Assembly (NCBI RefSeq): GCF_014636175.1
Contig: NZ_BMDW01000011.1
Span: 1-64,000, forward strand
Origin: Sphingomonas psychrolutea
GTDB taxonomy: Bacteria; Pseudomonadota; Alphaproteobacteria; Sphingomonadales; Sphingomonadaceae
Length of the DNA stretch: 64,000 nt
Direction of reading: 5' to 3'
Shown here: positions 38,837 through 48,600 of the stretch, in pieces
How positions within the stretch are numbered: position 1 is the stretch's first letter
Layout: the number at the start of each line of letters is the position of its first letter
Translations under genes and position numbers: made by a program
Notes under the pieces: generated by a model
Database searches by the model: none
What the model was told of the DNA's origin: nothing
The model's input: the letters and a program-made list of their open reading frames with translations, nothing else

Positions 38837-39016
38837 TCCGCGCAGATAGCATGCCGCGACGCCCCGACAAGGCGCATTTGTGACGATCGTGTGTCAAGCC
38901 GAGCGCGGCGTGCGACGGTTGACGCGCGCGCCCGCCGCCCGCAAAGACGCGCGCATTGCAGGACTCGGTCGCCGTACGACGCCGCCGGGTCGATCCGCTT
39001 TCAAGGAGCTATAGCG

Positions 39017-40027
39017 ATGACGATCAAGGTTGCGATCAACGGTTTCGGGCGCATTGGCCGCCTTGTCGCGCGCGCGATTCTCGAGCGGAACGACAGCGGA
39101 CTTGATCTGGTCGCGATCAACGATCTGGCCGATGCGAAATCGAATGCGTGGCTGTTCAGCCGCGATTCGGTGCACGGCAAATATCCCGGCAAGGTGTCGG
39201 CCGAGGGCAATGATCTGGTCGTCGATGGCAAGCGCATCCGCGTCACCGCCGAGCGCGACCCGGCGAATTTGCCGCATGCCGAACTGGGCGTGGATATCGT
39301 GCTGGAATGCACGGGCTTCTTCACCGACCGCGAAAGCTGCCAGAAGCATCTCGATGCCGGTGCCAAGAAGGTGCTGATCTCGGCCCCGGGCAAGAATGTC
39401 GATCTGACCGTCGTGTTCGGCGTCAACCACGACAAATTGACCGCCGATCACACGATCGTGTCGAACGCGTCGTGCACCACCAACTGCCTCGCGCCCGTCG
39501 CCAAGGTGCTCAACGATGCGATCGGGATCGAGCGCGGGCTGATGACCACGGTCCACGCCTATACCAACGATCAGAAGATCCTCGATCAGATCCACCCCGA
39601 TCTGCGCCGCGCCCGCGCGGCCGGCATGTCGATGATCCCGACCACGACCGGCGCCGCGCGCGCAGTCGGCGAAGTGTTGCCGGAATTGAAGGGCAAGCTC
39701 GACGGTTCGGCAATCCGCGTGCCGACCCCCGACGTCTCGCTGATCGACCTGACCTTCACGCCCAAGCGCGACACGACGCGCGACGAGGTCAATGCAATCC
39801 TGAAGGCCGCGTCGGAGAGCGGGCCGCTGGTCGGCATTCTGGATTGGTCGGACGAGCCGTTGGTGTCGATCGACTTGATGCACACATCGGCCTCGTCGAC
39901 GGTCGACAGCCTGGAAACGGCAGTGCTCGACGGCAAATTGGTGCGCGTCGTCAGCTGGTACGACAATGAATGGGGTTTTTCGAACCGCATGGTCGACACG
40001 GCGGGTGCAATGGGCAAGTTCCTGTAA
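39017..40027 (+). CDS. gap: Glyceraldehyde-3-phosphate dehydrogenase, type I
   Basis: A 336-residue GAPDH: NAD-binding [10 protein letters not shown], catalytic Cys153 in [12 protein letters not shown] and [11 protein letters not shown]. Catalyses G3P to 1,3-bisphosphoglycerate. ATG chosen after AAGGAG; the open frame upstream lacks family similarity. Its TAA overlaps the ATG of the MOSC-domain frame, and pgk follows, so gap, MOSC gene and pgk probably form one operon. Confidence 0.97.
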   Translation: MTIKVAINGFGRIGRLVARAILERNDSGLDLVAINDLADAKSNAWLFSRDSVHGKYPGKVSAEGNDLVVDGKRIRVTAERDPANLPHAELGVDIVLECTGFFTDRESCQKHLDAGAKKVLISAPGKNVDLTVVFGVNHDKLTADHTIVSNASCTTNCLAPVAKVLNDAIGIERGLMTTVHAYTNDQKILDQIHPDLRRARAAGMSMIPTTTGAARAVGEVLPELKGKLDGSAIRVPTPDVSLIDLTFTPKRDTTRDEVNAILKAASESGPLVGILDWSDEPLVSIDLMHTSASSTVDSLETAVLDGKLVRVVSWYDNEWGFSNRMVDTAGAMGKFL

Positions 40028-40590
40028 TGGCCCTCGCCGTCATGCCAGCGCAGGCTGGCATCTCTAGGGGGGATGCGGATCAAGCGCCCCACGGAGACCC
40101 CAGCCTTCGCTGGGGTGACGGTGTTGGCAGCGGGGTTGGCACGCTTGCCGGCATCGCGCGGCATGCGCGTCCCAAGGCCCCGATGGAGGCGCTCGATCAT
40201 GTCGAGGTGAGTGTCGCAGGCGGCCTGCACGGCGATTTTCGCGGCGTGGTGAAGCCCGGCGGTAGGGGCCGCCGGCAAGTCACGCTGATGGAAAGCGGCG
40301 ACTGGGCGGCAGCGATGGCCGAGATCGGCCACAGCATTGCGTGGTTCGAACGCCGTGCGAACTTGCTGGTTGAAGGTCTTGATCTGCCGCAAGTTCCGGG
40401 AACGAAGCTGCGCATTGGCACCGATGTGCTGCTCGAAATCACGCGTGAGACCGATCCGTGTGAACGGATGGAAGGATTGGCTCCCGGCCTCAGGGCGGCA
40501 TTGCTGGTCGATTGGCGCGGCGGCGCGTGTTCGCGCGTATTGGTCGGCGGGATGATCCGCGTCGGCGACACAATCAGGATCGTAGCATGA
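40027..40590 (+). CDS. MOSC-domain protein (start uncertain, N terminus repeat-derived)
   Basis: A frame of up to 187 residues between gap and pgk. From about [17 protein letters not shown] onward it is a MOSC-type domain ([29 protein letters not shown], Cys in [10 protein letters not shown]), the fold used in molybdenum-cofactor sulfur transfer. The ATG at 40027 overlaps the gap stop (TAATG), but its first 37 or so codons read a palindromic repeat (MPAQAGIS). An ATG at 40183 would drop the repeat but also cut conserved residues. The end overlaps pgk (ATGA). Confidence 0.75.
   Translation: MALAVMPAQAGISRGDADQAPHGDPSLRWGDGVGSGVGTLAGIARHARPKAPMEALDHVEVSVAGGLHGDFRGVVKPGGRGRRQVTLMESGDWAAAMAEIGHSIAWFERRANLLVEGLDLPQVPGTKLRIGTDVLLEITRETDPCERMEGLAPGLRAALLVDWRGGACSRVLVGGMIRVGDTIRIVA
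40033..40125. repeat. Palindromic repeat of a third type, read through by the MOSC gene
   Basis: Arms CGTCATGCCAGCGCAGGCTGG and CCAGCCTTCGCTGGGGTGACG are imperfect inverted copies around GATGCGGATCAAGCG. The architecture is like family A, the sequence is different. In one frame it encodes VMPAQAGIS, a translation often met in repeat-invaded proteins. Confidence 0.75.
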
Positions 40591-41780
40591 CGAGAGCTTT
40601 CAAGACGCTTGACGATATCGGTGACGTCCACGGCAAGCGTGTGCTGGTGCGCGAGGACCTCAACGTGCCGATGCACGATGGCGTGGTGAGCGACGATACG
40701 CGTTTCCGCGCGACGCTGCCGACGGTGACCGAATTGGCCGACAATAAAGCGATCGTGCTGATCTTGGCGCATTTCGGGCGACCCAAGGGACCGAGCGCGG
40801 AATTTTCGCTGCGGCAGATCGTCGAACCCTATTCCGCCGTGCTTGGTCGGCCGGTGAAGTATGTCGATTGGGAAGGCGATGTCGCAGCGGTCGCGGCGCT
40901 CGCCCCCGGTGATATCGCGGTGCTCGAGAACACGCGTTTCTTCGGCGGCGAGGAGAAGAACGATCCGGCGACCGTCGCGCGCTTCGCGGCGCTGGGCGAT
41001 CTTTACGTCAACGATGCCTTTTCCGCGGCGCACCGCGCGCACGCCTCGACCGAAGGGCTGGCGCACGTGCTGCCCGCCTTTGCCGGGCGGGCGATGGAGG
41101 CCGAACTCGATGCGCTCGACAAGGCGCTGGGCAACCCCGAACATCCGGTCGCGGCGGTGGTGGGCGGCGCGAAGGTTTCAACGAAGCTCGACGTACTGCA
41201 GCATCTCGTCAGCAAGGTCGATCATTTGATCATCGGCGGCGGCATGGCCAATACCTTCCTGGCGGCGCGCGGCGTCGATGTCGGCAAGTCGCTGTGCGAA
41301 CATGATTTGACCGGCACGGCGGACGAGATTTTCGTGGCGGCCGAGCGCGCCAATTGCACGATCCATCTGCCGTATGACGTGGTGGTGGCGAAGGAATTCC
41401 GGGCCAATCCGCCGGTGCGCACGGTCAACGTCCATGAAGTTGCCGCCGACGAAATGATCCTCGACATCGGCCCGGCGGCGACCGAGGCGCTGGCCGATGT
41501 ACTCAAGAATTGCCGGACGTTGGTATGGAATGGCCCGCTCGGCGCGTTTGAGACGCCGCCGTTCGACACGGCGACGGTGGCGTTGGCACGGACGGCCGCC
41601 GCGCTGACCAAGAGCGGATCGCTTGTCTCGGTCGCAGGCGGCGGCGATACCGTCGCGGCGCTCAATCAGGCCGGTGCCGCGGAGGATTTCACCTTCGTCT
41701 CGACCGCAGGCGGCGCGTTTCTGGAGTGGATGGAGGGCAAGGACTTGCCGGGTGTCGCGGCGTTGCGGCGGAACGCGTGA
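40587..41780 (+). CDS. pgk: Phosphoglycerate kinase
   Basis: A 397-residue Pgk with [22 protein letters not shown], the [12 protein letters not shown] region and C-terminal [12 protein letters not shown] nucleotide loop. Transfers phosphate from 1,3-bisphosphoglycerate to ADP. ATG start overlaps the MOSC stop by 4 nt. Confidence 0.97.
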   Translation: MTRAFKTLDDIGDVHGKRVLVREDLNVPMHDGVVSDDTRFRATLPTVTELADNKAIVLILAHFGRPKGPSAEFSLRQIVEPYSAVLGRPVKYVDWEGDVAAVAALAPGDIAVLENTRFFGGEEKNDPATVARFAALGDLYVNDAFSAAHRAHASTEGLAHVLPAFAGRAMEAELDALDKALGNPEHPVAAVVGGAKVSTKLDVLQHLVSKVDHLIIGGGMANTFLAARGVDVGKSLCEHDLTGTADEIFVAAERANCTIHLPYDVVVAKEFRANPPVRTVNVHEVAADEMILDIGPAATEALADVLKNCRTLVWNGPLGAFETPPFDTATVALARTAAALTKSGSLVSVAGGGDTVAALNQAGAAEDFTFVSTAGGAFLEWMEGKDLPGVAALRRNA

Positions 41781-41827
41781 AACGGAGTTGCGTAGCGTAT
41801 GAGAGTGAGTGGAGTACGGTCGTTCCG

Positions 41828-42382
41828 TTAGCCCGGTGAACGCGAAATTCGTTCCAACATCGCCGCCACTTCGCTTGCCCCCTCGACCAATACAAGCTTG
41901 GCGGACGGCCGACATGCGGGCACGAGCACGGTCCACTCGTTGAAAATCTCGTCGTAAACATCTTGCGGTCTTGGCGGTAGGCTAATGCTTGCGATCCGTC
42001 CGGGCCAGTCTGGCTTTACGTTTGATAATTGTTGCACACAGACGGTTCGTAGGACGCTGTTACAACCTTCTGAGCATTTGATAATTTTTAGCCCGTCGCG
42101 TCGCAATTCGTATCGCAAATGCTGCCGCAATCGCTTGTCTGCGATCATCTGCCCGCAAGTGGCAAGACCGATCAACCCACCCGTCGTGATGGGAGCCCAG
42201 ATGGAAACTCCCCAAACTAGCGTGCCGATTGCAAGCAGCCCGACGAGAGCGCCACTCGCAACTACGGAAACCCAACCCTCTGGCGATAAGAAAAGACCTT
42301 GGTAAGGTCGCCCGGCCCATACAATTTCTGGCGCGGGTTCTTCTCTTGCCTCGCGATTCGCGGTATCCGTTTGGATAGACAT
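41828..42382 (-). CDS. Hypothetical membrane protein, possible bacterial PH-like domain
   Basis: A 184-residue protein with a short cytoplasmic lead (EIVWAGRPYQGLFLSPEGW), two transmembrane helices around 40-85 and a soluble C-terminal half with YELRRDGLKI and GRIASISLPPRPQDVYDEI. This arrangement resembles proteins with a membrane-anchored PH-like (bPH) domain, but the family is not certain. Base composition is visibly lower in G+C than in pgk beside it. Ribosome site is weak. Confidence 0.6.
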   Translation of the reverse strand: MSIQTDTANREAREEPAPEIVWAGRPYQGLFLSPEGWVSVVASGALVGLLAIGTLVWGVSIWAPITTGGLIGLATCGQMIADKRLRQHLRYELRRDGLKIIKCSEGCNSVLRTVCVQQLSNVKPDWPGRIASISLPPRPQDVYDEIFNEWTVLVPACRPSAKLVLVEGASEVAAMLERISRSPG

Positions 42383-42456
42383 TGTCGAAAGATGCCCGCG
42401 TCATCTGCTGTCTGCAACTGGGCATTACAGGTGATGCCCATTCGTGACTTTATCCC

Positions 42457-42987
42457 CTAACTCGCGGGAAGTGCGACAGGGACCGGTTCCACCAGCAGTG
42501 GAACCAGCTCCTTGTTGAGCGCATCGAGATCGAACGCCGCTGCCTTAGCATAGCGAATGCGGCCAGCGCGATCGATGATGTAGTTGGTCGGCACGCCGCC
42601 CAGCGTGTCGTATTTGCCCTTGATCTTGCGCGCCGGCTGGATGTGCATGACGGCGAACAGCTTCTTGAGCTGGTAGAGTGGTACCGAATCTTCGGTGGTG
42701 ATGGCGAAGACGCGCAATCCGCGCGCCTTTTGGATTTCATAATAGCGATCGAGCAGCGGCAGTTCCGATCTGCACGGGACGCACCACGTCGCCCAGAAAT
42801 TCAGCACCACGACTTGCCCGCGCAAATCTGCCGAGGACACTTTGGTGCCATCCATCAGCGTTAGTTCGAACGGCGGCGCGATAGCGCCAACCTTAAGCGA
42901 TCCGCTTGCCCCGAGGAGCAGCGGGGCGGCGAGGCACAGCGCAGTCCCGGCGGTCAACTTTTTAAGAAATTTCAAAGAAGTGCGCAT
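42457..42987 (-). CDS. TlpA-family thiol-disulfide oxidoreductase
   Basis: A 176-residue exported thioredoxin-fold protein: signal sequence ending near LLLGASG, then active site WCVPC (Cys69, Cys72) in LNFWATWCVPCRSELP and cis-Pro in GGVPTNYIID. TlpA/ResA proteins reduce disulfides in the periplasm, often for cytochrome c or oxidase assembly. A GGGGGCG ribosome site precedes the ATG. Confidence 0.92.
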   Translation of the reverse strand: MRTSLKFLKKLTAGTALCLAAPLLLGASGSLKVGAIAPPFELTLMDGTKVSSADLRGQVVVLNFWATWCVPCRSELPLLDRYYEIQKARGLRVFAITTEDSVPLYQLKKLFAVMHIQPARKIKGKYDTLGGVPTNYIIDRAGRIRYAKAAAFDLDALNKELVPLLVEPVPVALPAS

Positions 42988-43132
42988 TGTTCGCCCCCTA
43001 TGACGTGGGATGCAGATTGGCGTGCTTGTCGCGCGCGGTCAACCGTTGCCCCATGCTGTCCGGCCCGCTAACAGCCGCGACAACATTCGTATGCGCGGCG
43101 GCGCACCACGCGCAGATAGTGAAGGACACCCG

Positions 43133-44032
43133 ATGCTCGACCAGGACATGATGGCCAAGATCGCAACCGGGAACGGCTTCATCGCCGCGCTCGACCAGAG
43201 TGGCGGATCGACGCCCAAGGCGCTGGCCGGTTATGGCGTAACGGCGGATGCCTGGTCGAACGACACCGAAATGTACGATCTGATCCACGACATGCGCAGC
43301 CGCATCATCACCGCGCCGAGCTTCAGCGGCGGCAAGGTGATCGGCGCGATCCTGTTCGAACGCACAATGGACGGCCTGGTCGACGGCAAGCCGACACCGC
43401 AAGCGCTGCGCGACCGGGGCGTGGTGCCCTTCCTCAAGATCGACAAGGGCCTGGAGGACGAAGCCGACGGCGTGCAAGTGATGAAGCCGATGCCCGGGCT
43501 CGACGCCTTGTTGGCAAGCGCGAAGGCGCTGGGCGTGTTCGGGACCAAGGAACGTTCGGTCGTCAACCTCGCCAATCGTACCGGCATCGCCGCGATCGTC
43601 GCGCAACAGTTTGCGGTCGCGCAGGCGGTGCTGGCGGGCGGGCTGATGCCGATCCTTGAGCCCGAAGTGAATATCAAGAGCGCCGAGCGCGCCGAAGCCG
43701 ATCAGATCCTGCTCGAGGAGATCCTGAAGGCGCTCGACGCGATGACCGGCGATGCCAAGGTGATGCTCAAGGTCTCGATTCCGGCCACGCCCAACCTGTT
43801 TACGCCGTTGGTCGATCACCCGCGCGTGCTGCGCGTCGTGGCGCTGTCGGGCGGGTTCAGCCGCGGCGAGGCGTGCGCCGAACTGGCAAAAAATCGCGGG
43901 ATCATCGCCAGCTTCAGCCGTGCTTTGCTGTCCGATCTGCGCCATCAAATGACCGATGCGGAATTCGACGCCGCGCTCGGCGCTGCGATCGACGAGATTT
44001 ACACGGCGTCGACGGAGAAGGCGGCGGGCTGA
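43133..44032 (+). CDS. fda: Class I fructose-bisphosphate aldolase
   Basis: A 299-residue aldolase of the bacterial class I type known from Staphylococcus (Fda): GFIAALDQSGGSTPKAL, ILEPEVNI and Schiff-base Lys213 in VMLKVSIP, ending VLRVVALSGGFSR. It interconverts fructose 1,6-bisphosphate with triose phosphates and completes the local glycolytic set with gap and pgk. ATG at 43133 chosen after GAAGGA. Confidence 0.95.
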   Translation: MLDQDMMAKIATGNGFIAALDQSGGSTPKALAGYGVTADAWSNDTEMYDLIHDMRSRIITAPSFSGGKVIGAILFERTMDGLVDGKPTPQALRDRGVVPFLKIDKGLEDEADGVQVMKPMPGLDALLASAKALGVFGTKERSVVNLANRTGIAAIVAQQFAVAQAVLAGGLMPILEPEVNIKSAERAEADQILLEEILKALDAMTGDAKVMLKVSIPATPNLFTPLVDHPRVLRVVALSGGFSRGEACAELAKNRGIIASFSRALLSDLRHQMTDAEFDAALGAAIDEIYTASTEKAAG

Positions 44033-44081
44033 TCGCATGCTGCGACTTTCGCTGCGCGCGATCTGCGGTTAGGGCGGCGCG

Positions 44082-44762
44082 ATGGACATCATCGACCCGC
44101 TCGGCCCGCTCGACCCCAATTTCGCGACGCAGTTCAAACGCGACATGCGGCGGCCGAAATGCCAGCTGTATCTCGTCTCTCCGCTGGAGGTTGGCGGCAT
44201 CTTTCCCGACCGTCTGAAGCGCGCACTCGACGCCGGCCCGGTCGCCGCGTTCCAGTTCCGCGTGAAGGATGTGGATCAGCATGCGGCTGCATTGCTGGCC
44301 GAGCCGCTGCGCCGGATTTGCAGCGATGCCGACGTTGCGTTTATCGTCAATGACAGCATCGCGCTGGCCAAGCGCGTTGGGGCCGACGGGGTGCATCTGG
44401 GGCAGGGCGACGGCGATCCGCGCGAAGCCCGCCTCGAACTCGGGCCGGCCGGACAGATCGGCGTGACCTGCCATGGCAGCCGTCACCTGGCGATGGAGGC
44501 GGGCGATGCGGGCGCGGATTATGTCGCGTTCGGTGCCTTTTACCCGACCCAGACCAAGACGACCGAGCATGTCGCCGACCCGGTGCTGCTCAGCTGGTGG
44601 TCGACGGTCTTCGAAATCCCTTGCGTTGCGATCGGCGGGATCACCCCCGCCAATGCGCCGCCGCTGGTCGCTGCCGGGGCCGATTTTCTGGCGGTAAGCC
44701 ATGCCGTGTGGGGCGGCGACGAGGCGGCGGCGATACAGGCGTTCGACGCGGTGCTGGCGTAG
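44082..44762 (+). CDS. thiE: Thiamine-phosphate synthase
   Basis: A 226-residue TIM-barrel enzyme: FQFRVKD near residue 60, FIVNDSIALAKRVGADGVHLGQGD, DYVAFGAFYPTQTK and CVAIGGITPAN. It joins the pyrimidine and thiazole moieties to thiamine phosphate. Some 40 residues of N-terminal extension (DPNFATQFKRDMRRPKCQL) precede the barrel. Follows the aldolase gene after 49 bp. Confidence 0.93.
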   Translation: MDIIDPLGPLDPNFATQFKRDMRRPKCQLYLVSPLEVGGIFPDRLKRALDAGPVAAFQFRVKDVDQHAAALLAEPLRRICSDADVAFIVNDSIALAKRVGADGVHLGQGDGDPREARLELGPAGQIGVTCHGSRHLAMEAGDAGADYVAFGAFYPTQTKTTEHVADPVLLSWWSTVFEIPCVAIGGITPANAPPLVAAGADFLAVSHAVWGGDEAAAIQAFDAVLA

Positions 44763-44775
44763 CGCGGCGCTCGCG

Positions 44776-45861
44776 CTAGAAGCGGTTCCGGCCGACGCGC
44801 AGTTCGACCTTGTTGGTGAAGAGCTTGCGCGCGACGGTGCCGGCATCGCGGACCAGCACCATGACCTCGTCTCCGGCCAGGATGCGCTCGTCACTCGGCG
44901 GGCGGGTGAGGCGGGTGTCGCCGCGCTTGATCTGAACAATGAAGAACGCCCCGGCCGCCAGCCGTTCGGCATCGCCCACGCTGAGATTGGCCATCGCGGT
45001 CCCCGGCTCGGCCACGACCAGTTCGAGATCGAGCCCCAGTTCGCCGAGATCGTTGCGCGCCCGCACCACGGCATCGGCCGAGGACAAGGCACCGCTGGCC
45101 GGATAGAGGATCATCCGTGCGATGCGCTCGGCCCCGATATGCGTCGGCAGGACAACCTTGTCGGCGCCCGCGCGTAGCAATTTGCGCTCGGTCGTCGGGG
45201 CCTCGCCGCGCGCGATGATTTCGAGCGCGGGGTTCAAATTTCGCGCACTCAAGGTGATGAAGACGTTGGCGGCGTCATCGGGCAGGACCGTCGCCAGAAC
45301 ACGCGCGCGGTCGATCCCGGCGGCGAGCAACACGTCCTCCTCGGTCGCGTCGCCAGCGATGCAGAGATAGCCCGCTGCCTCCGCCTCGGCGAGGCGTTCC
45401 GGTCCGCGCTCGACCACCACCAGCGGCGTGCCCGCGCACGCCAGGTCGCGCGCCAGCATCAGGCCGATCCGCCCGAAGCCGCACACGATAACGTGCCCGG
45501 TCAATTTCTCGATGCGCGCGTGCATGCGATTCGCTCCCAAAATCTGCTTGAGCTGTATCACGGTGAAGAACTGAACCAGCGCGCCGGTCAGCAGGATCAT
45601 GCCGGTGCAGCCAAGGATCATCGTCCCCATCGTGACCGCGTGGAGGTACGGCGTATCGATCGCCCGGACCTCGCCGTATCCGACGGTATAGACCGTCAGG
45701 ACCACCATGTACGATGCGTCGGTGAAGCTCCATCCGGCAGCCATGTAGGCCAGCGTCGCCACCACCACGACGGTAAGCACGAACGCCACAATCGACGCGA
45801 GGTTGCGCAGGGGCGAACCCAGCACGCTTTCGGTATCGGTCAGGAAGGTGCGCACAGCCAA
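44776..45861 (-). CDS. Potassium channel protein with RCK (TrkA-N and TrkA-C) domains
   Basis: A 361-residue two-helix channel: TM1 around 22-45, selectivity filter TVYTVGYGE, TM2 (MGTMILGCTGMILLTGALV), then a Rossmann RCK domain with VIVCGFGRIGLMLARDLA and a TrkA-C domain at the C terminus. It resembles MthK/Kch type ligand-gated K+ channels. Start is uncertain between TTG 45861 and GTG 45855. Convergent with thiE, divergent from efp. Confidence 0.92.
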   Translation of the reverse strand: MAVRTFLTDTESVLGSPLRNLASIVAFVLTVVVVATLAYMAAGWSFTDASYMVVLTVYTVGYGEVRAIDTPYLHAVTMGTMILGCTGMILLTGALVQFFTVIQLKQILGANRMHARIEKLTGHVIVCGFGRIGLMLARDLACAGTPLVVVERGPERLAEAEAAGYLCIAGDATEEDVLLAAGIDRARVLATVLPDDAANVFITLSARNLNPALEIIARGEAPTTERKLLRAGADKVVLPTHIGAERIARMILYPASGALSSADAVVRARNDLGELGLDLELVVAEPGTAMANLSVGDAERLAAGAFFIVQIKRGDTRLTRPPSDERILAGDEVMVLVRDAGTVARKLFTNKVELRVGRNRF

Positions 45862-45964
45862 AGGGTGTGCCGGTGCGGTGCCGCTAAGTCCAGCCCGCCT
45901 TGCTCAACCGGGCGACCATCGCTAAAGGCCCGCGCTCACGCTCTTTCAATCTGCAGGCACCCCC

Positions 45965-46528
45965 ATGAAGATCAACGCGGTCGAAATCCGTCCCGGCAAC
46001 ATTCTGGAATATGAAGGCGGCATCTGGAAGACCGTCAAGATTCAGCATACCCAGCCGGGCAAGGGCGGTGCCTATATGCAGGTCGAGATGAAGAACCTTA
46101 TCGACGGCCGCAAGACCAACATCCGCTTCCGCTCGGCCGAAAGCGTCGAGAAGGTGCGGCTCGACACGGTCGATTTCCAATATCTCTTCCGCGAGGGCGA
46201 CACGCTGACCTTCATGGACAAGATCAATTACGAGCAGATCACGCTCGACGCCGACATCCTCGGCAATGCCGCTGCCTTCCTGCAGGATGGCATGGATGTC
46301 GTGATGGAATTGTGGGACGAGCGCCCGATCGCGGTGCAGTTGCCCGATACGATCGAGGCGATGATCGTCGAGGCCGATGCCGTGGTGAAGGGGCAGACTG
46401 CTTCGTCGAGCTACAAGCCCGCGATCCTCGAGAATGGCGTCCGCGTGATGGTGCCGCCGCACATCGGAGCGGGCACGAAGATCGTGGTTGACGTTTACGA
46501 GCAGACTTACGTGCGGCGGGCAGACTGA
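45965..46528 (+). CDS. efp: Translation elongation factor P
   Basis: A 187-residue EF-P, which relieves ribosome stalling at polyproline. The conserved modifiable residue is Lys33 in [10 protein letters not shown]. All three beta-barrel domains are present ([41 protein letters not shown]). Which modification is used cannot be told from the window. Confidence 0.96.
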   Translation: MKINAVEIRPGNILEYEGGIWKTVKIQHTQPGKGGAYMQVEMKNLIDGRKTNIRFRSAESVEKVRLDTVDFQYLFREGDTLTFMDKINYEQITLDADILGNAAAFLQDGMDVVMELWDERPIAVQLPDTIEAMIVEADAVVKGQTASSSYKPAILENGVRVMVPPHIGAGTKIVVDVYEQTYVRRAD

Positions 46529-46535
46529 GCCTAAA

Positions 46536-46659
46536 TCCCTCTCCCTTTGGGAGAGGGTGGCCGAGCGCAGCGAGGTCGGGTGAGGGCAGGGCTCTTACCT
46601 GCCCTCACCCTCCCACCGCCTGCGGCGGCGGGCCCTTCCCTCTCCCAATGGGAGAGGGG
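46536..46659. repeat. Family B hairpin cluster, copy 2 (efp / inositol phosphatase intergenic)
   Basis: CCCTCTCCCTTTGGGAGAGGG, then GGCCGAGCGCAGCGAGGTCGG, CTGCCCTCACC, CCGCCTGCGGCGG and CCCTCTCCCAATGGGAGAGGG: a series of small hairpins with outer units repeating one sequence. Shares the CCGAGCGCAGCGAGGTCGGGTGAGGG core with copy 3. Confidence 0.85.
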
Positions 46660-46673
46660 TTTTGGAAGATACT

Positions 46674-47486
46674 ATGGCATCCCATTCCGGTCTCATGACC
46701 ATCATCGACCGCGCCGTGCGCAAGGCGGGGCCGCGGTTGCGGCGCGATTTCAACGAAGTCCAGAATCTGCAGGTCAGCCGCAAGGGGCCAGCCGACTTCG
46801 TGTCGATCGCCGACCAGCGCGCCGAACAAACGATCTATGAGGAATTGTCGCGCGCGCGGCCGGACTGGGGCTTCCTGATGGAGGAGCGCGGCGAGATTGC
46901 GGGCGACCCGAACAAGCCGCGCTTCATCGTCGATCCCTTGGACGGCACGACCAACTTCCTGCACGGCATCCCGCATTTCGCGATCTCGATCGGGGTCGAG
47001 GAACCGCTGCCCAATGGCAAGCGCGAGATCACCTCGGCGATGGTCTATCAGCCGATCACCGATGAAGCGTTCTGGGCCGAAAAGGGGCGTGGCGCGTGGG
47101 TCCAGTCGGAGCGGCTGCGCGTGTCGGCGCGGCGCGATCTCGGCGATTCGCTGATCGCGACGGGCATTCCGTTCATGGGCCATGGCGATTTCGCGCAATG
47201 GGCGCGCATTTTCGGCGCGGTAGCCCCCGAAGTCGCCGGCATTCGCCGGATGGGATCGGCAGCACTCGATCTCGCCTGGGTCGCGGCGGGGCGGTATGAC
47301 GGCTATTGGGAAAGCGACCTGAAATATTGGGACGTCGCGGCTGGGCTGTTGCTGGTCAAGGAAGCGGGCGGCTTCGTGTCCGATTTCCGCGGCGGCGAGC
47401 GGATGATCGAGCGCAGCGAGTTCCTCGCCGCAAACGACGCCCTGCAATCGCGCCTGCACAAGCTGATCGCGGGGGCATTGCGGTAA
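46674..47486 (+). CDS. Inositol monophosphatase family protein
   Basis: A 270-residue IMPase-family phosphatase: metal-binding FIVDPLDGTTNFLHG and the C-terminal SDLKYWDVAAGLLLVKEAGG. Alphaproteobacterial members are often annotated suhB-like and act on inositol-1-phosphate or related sugar phosphates. The ATG at 46674 follows GGAAGA; an upstream TTG at 46662 lies in the repeat and was not chosen. Confidence 0.92.
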   Translation: MASHSGLMTIIDRAVRKAGPRLRRDFNEVQNLQVSRKGPADFVSIADQRAEQTIYEELSRARPDWGFLMEERGEIAGDPNKPRFIVDPLDGTTNFLHGIPHFAISIGVEEPLPNGKREITSAMVYQPITDEAFWAEKGRGAWVQSERLRVSARRDLGDSLIATGIPFMGHGDFAQWARIFGAVAPEVAGIRRMGSAALDLAWVAAGRYDGYWESDLKYWDVAAGLLLVKEAGGFVSDFRGGERMIERSEFLAANDALQSRLHKLIAGALR

Positions 47487-47489
47487 AAG

Positions 47490-47608
47490 CCCCTCTCCCG
47501 TTGGGAGAGGGTGGCCGAGCGCAGCGAGGTCGGGTGAGGGCAGAGCCGCAGCGATCGCTTTGACCCTCATCCGGCGCTTCGCGCCACCTTCTCCCACCGG
47601 GAGAAGGA
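47490..47608. repeat. Family B hairpin cluster, copy 3 (upstream of nuoA)
   Basis: CCTCTCCCGTTGGGAGAGG, CCGAGCGCAGCGAGGTCGG, CGGCGCTTCGCGCC and CTTCTCCCACCGGGAGAAG. It makes up most of the 203 bp between the phosphatase gene and nuoA, so any nuo promoter has little unique sequence to occupy. Confidence 0.85.
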
Positions 47609-47689
47609 AAGATGGCCTCGCGCCCTTGCCCGACTCTCGGCACCGTCCTAAAGCCCGCGTCACCCCCCTTCGCACTTGCGAGATGCCCT

Positions 47690-48064
47690 TTGATCGACCT
47701 GTCGCAATATCTGCCGATTCTGCTGTTTCTGGGCGTGGCCCTGCTGCTCTCCAGCGCGTTTGTTTTTCTGCCGATGGTCGCGCAACGCTTCACCGGCGCG
47801 TACAAACCGAGCGCGGAAAAGCTCAGCGAATATGAGTGCGGCTTCCCCGCGTTCGAAGACCCGCGCAGTCAGTTCGATGTGCGTTTTTATCTCGTCGCGA
47901 TCCTGTTCATCATCTTCGATCTCGAGGCGGCGTTCCTATATCCGTGGGCAGTGAGCGTGTTCAAACTCGGTTGGGTCGCCTGGGCCTCTATGATGGTGTT
48001 CATCGTCGAGTTGGCGCTGGGCCTGGTCTATGCGTGGAAGAAGGGAGCGCTCGAATGGGAGTAG
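47690..48064 (+). CDS. nuoA: NADH-quinone oxidoreductase subunit A
   Basis: A 124-residue three-helix subunit of the complex I membrane arm: [22 protein letters not shown] is split by the loop with the conserved ECG, and [15 protein letters not shown] contains the acidic residue of helix 2. The start is a TTG at 47690 giving [11 protein letters not shown], the usual N terminus and length; the open frame further upstream is repeat sequence. Overlaps nuoB by 10 nt. Confidence 0.93.
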   Translation: MIDLSQYLPILLFLGVALLLSSAFVFLPMVAQRFTGAYKPSAEKLSEYECGFPAFEDPRSQFDVRFYLVAILFIIFDLEAAFLYPWAVSVFKLGWVAWASMMVFIVELALGLVYAWKKGALEWE

Positions 48065-48600
48065 AACTTACCCATCCGTCGGCGGCTGGCGAAATCATTC
48101 AGCCAGATGCGAGCTTCTTCAACGATTTGAACGGCGAGTTGGGTGACAAGGGTTTCCTGGTCACCTCGACCGAAGACCTGTTCCACTGGGCGCGCACCGG
48201 CAGCCTATGGTGGATGACGTTCGGCCTCGCGTGCTGCGCGGTCGAGATGATCCACGTCAACATGCCGCGCTACGACCTCGAACGCTTCGGCGCGGCGCCG
48301 CGCGCGTCTCCGCGCCAGAGCGACGTGATGATCGTCGCAGGCACGCTGTGCAACAAGATGGCCCCGGCTTTGCGCAAGGTCTATGACCAGATGAGCGAGC
48401 CGAAGTATGTCATCTCGATGGGCTCGTGCGCCAATGGCGGCGGCTATTACCATTATTCGTACAGCGTCGTGCGCGGGTGCGACCGGATCGTTCCGGTCGA
48501 CATCTACGTGCCCGGCTGCCCGCCGACTGCGGAGGCTCTGCTGTATGGCATCATGCAATTGCAGCGGAAGATCCGCCGGATCGGGACGATCGAACGGTGA
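48055..48600 (+). CDS. nuoB: NADH-quinone oxidoreductase subunit B (PSST, cluster N2)
   Basis: A 181-residue subunit that binds the terminal 4Fe-4S cluster N2: tandem cysteines in [20 protein letters not shown] and [11 protein letters not shown]. It hands electrons to quinone at the interface with nuoD and nuoH. ATG at 48055 lies inside nuoA's end; its stop overlaps nuoC's GTG. Confidence 0.97.
   Translation: MGVELTHPSAAGEIIQPDASFFNDLNGELGDKGFLVTSTEDLFHWARTGSLWWMTFGLACCAVEMIHVNMPRYDLERFGAAPRASPRQSDVMIVAGTLCNKMAPALRKVYDQMSEPKYVISMGSCANGGGYYHYSYSVVRGCDRIVPVDIYVPGCPPTAEALLYGIMQLQRKIRRIGTIER

Noticed and set aside
38640-38890. Plus-strand frame over zapA and the 61-residue gene
   Set aside because: Antisense of two genes supported by overlap and synteny; no motif.
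46536-47608. Family B hairpins as intrinsic terminators of efp and the phosphatase gene
   Set aside because: The stems are GC-rich but not followed by U-runs; repeat identity explains them better. A role in termination was not claimed.
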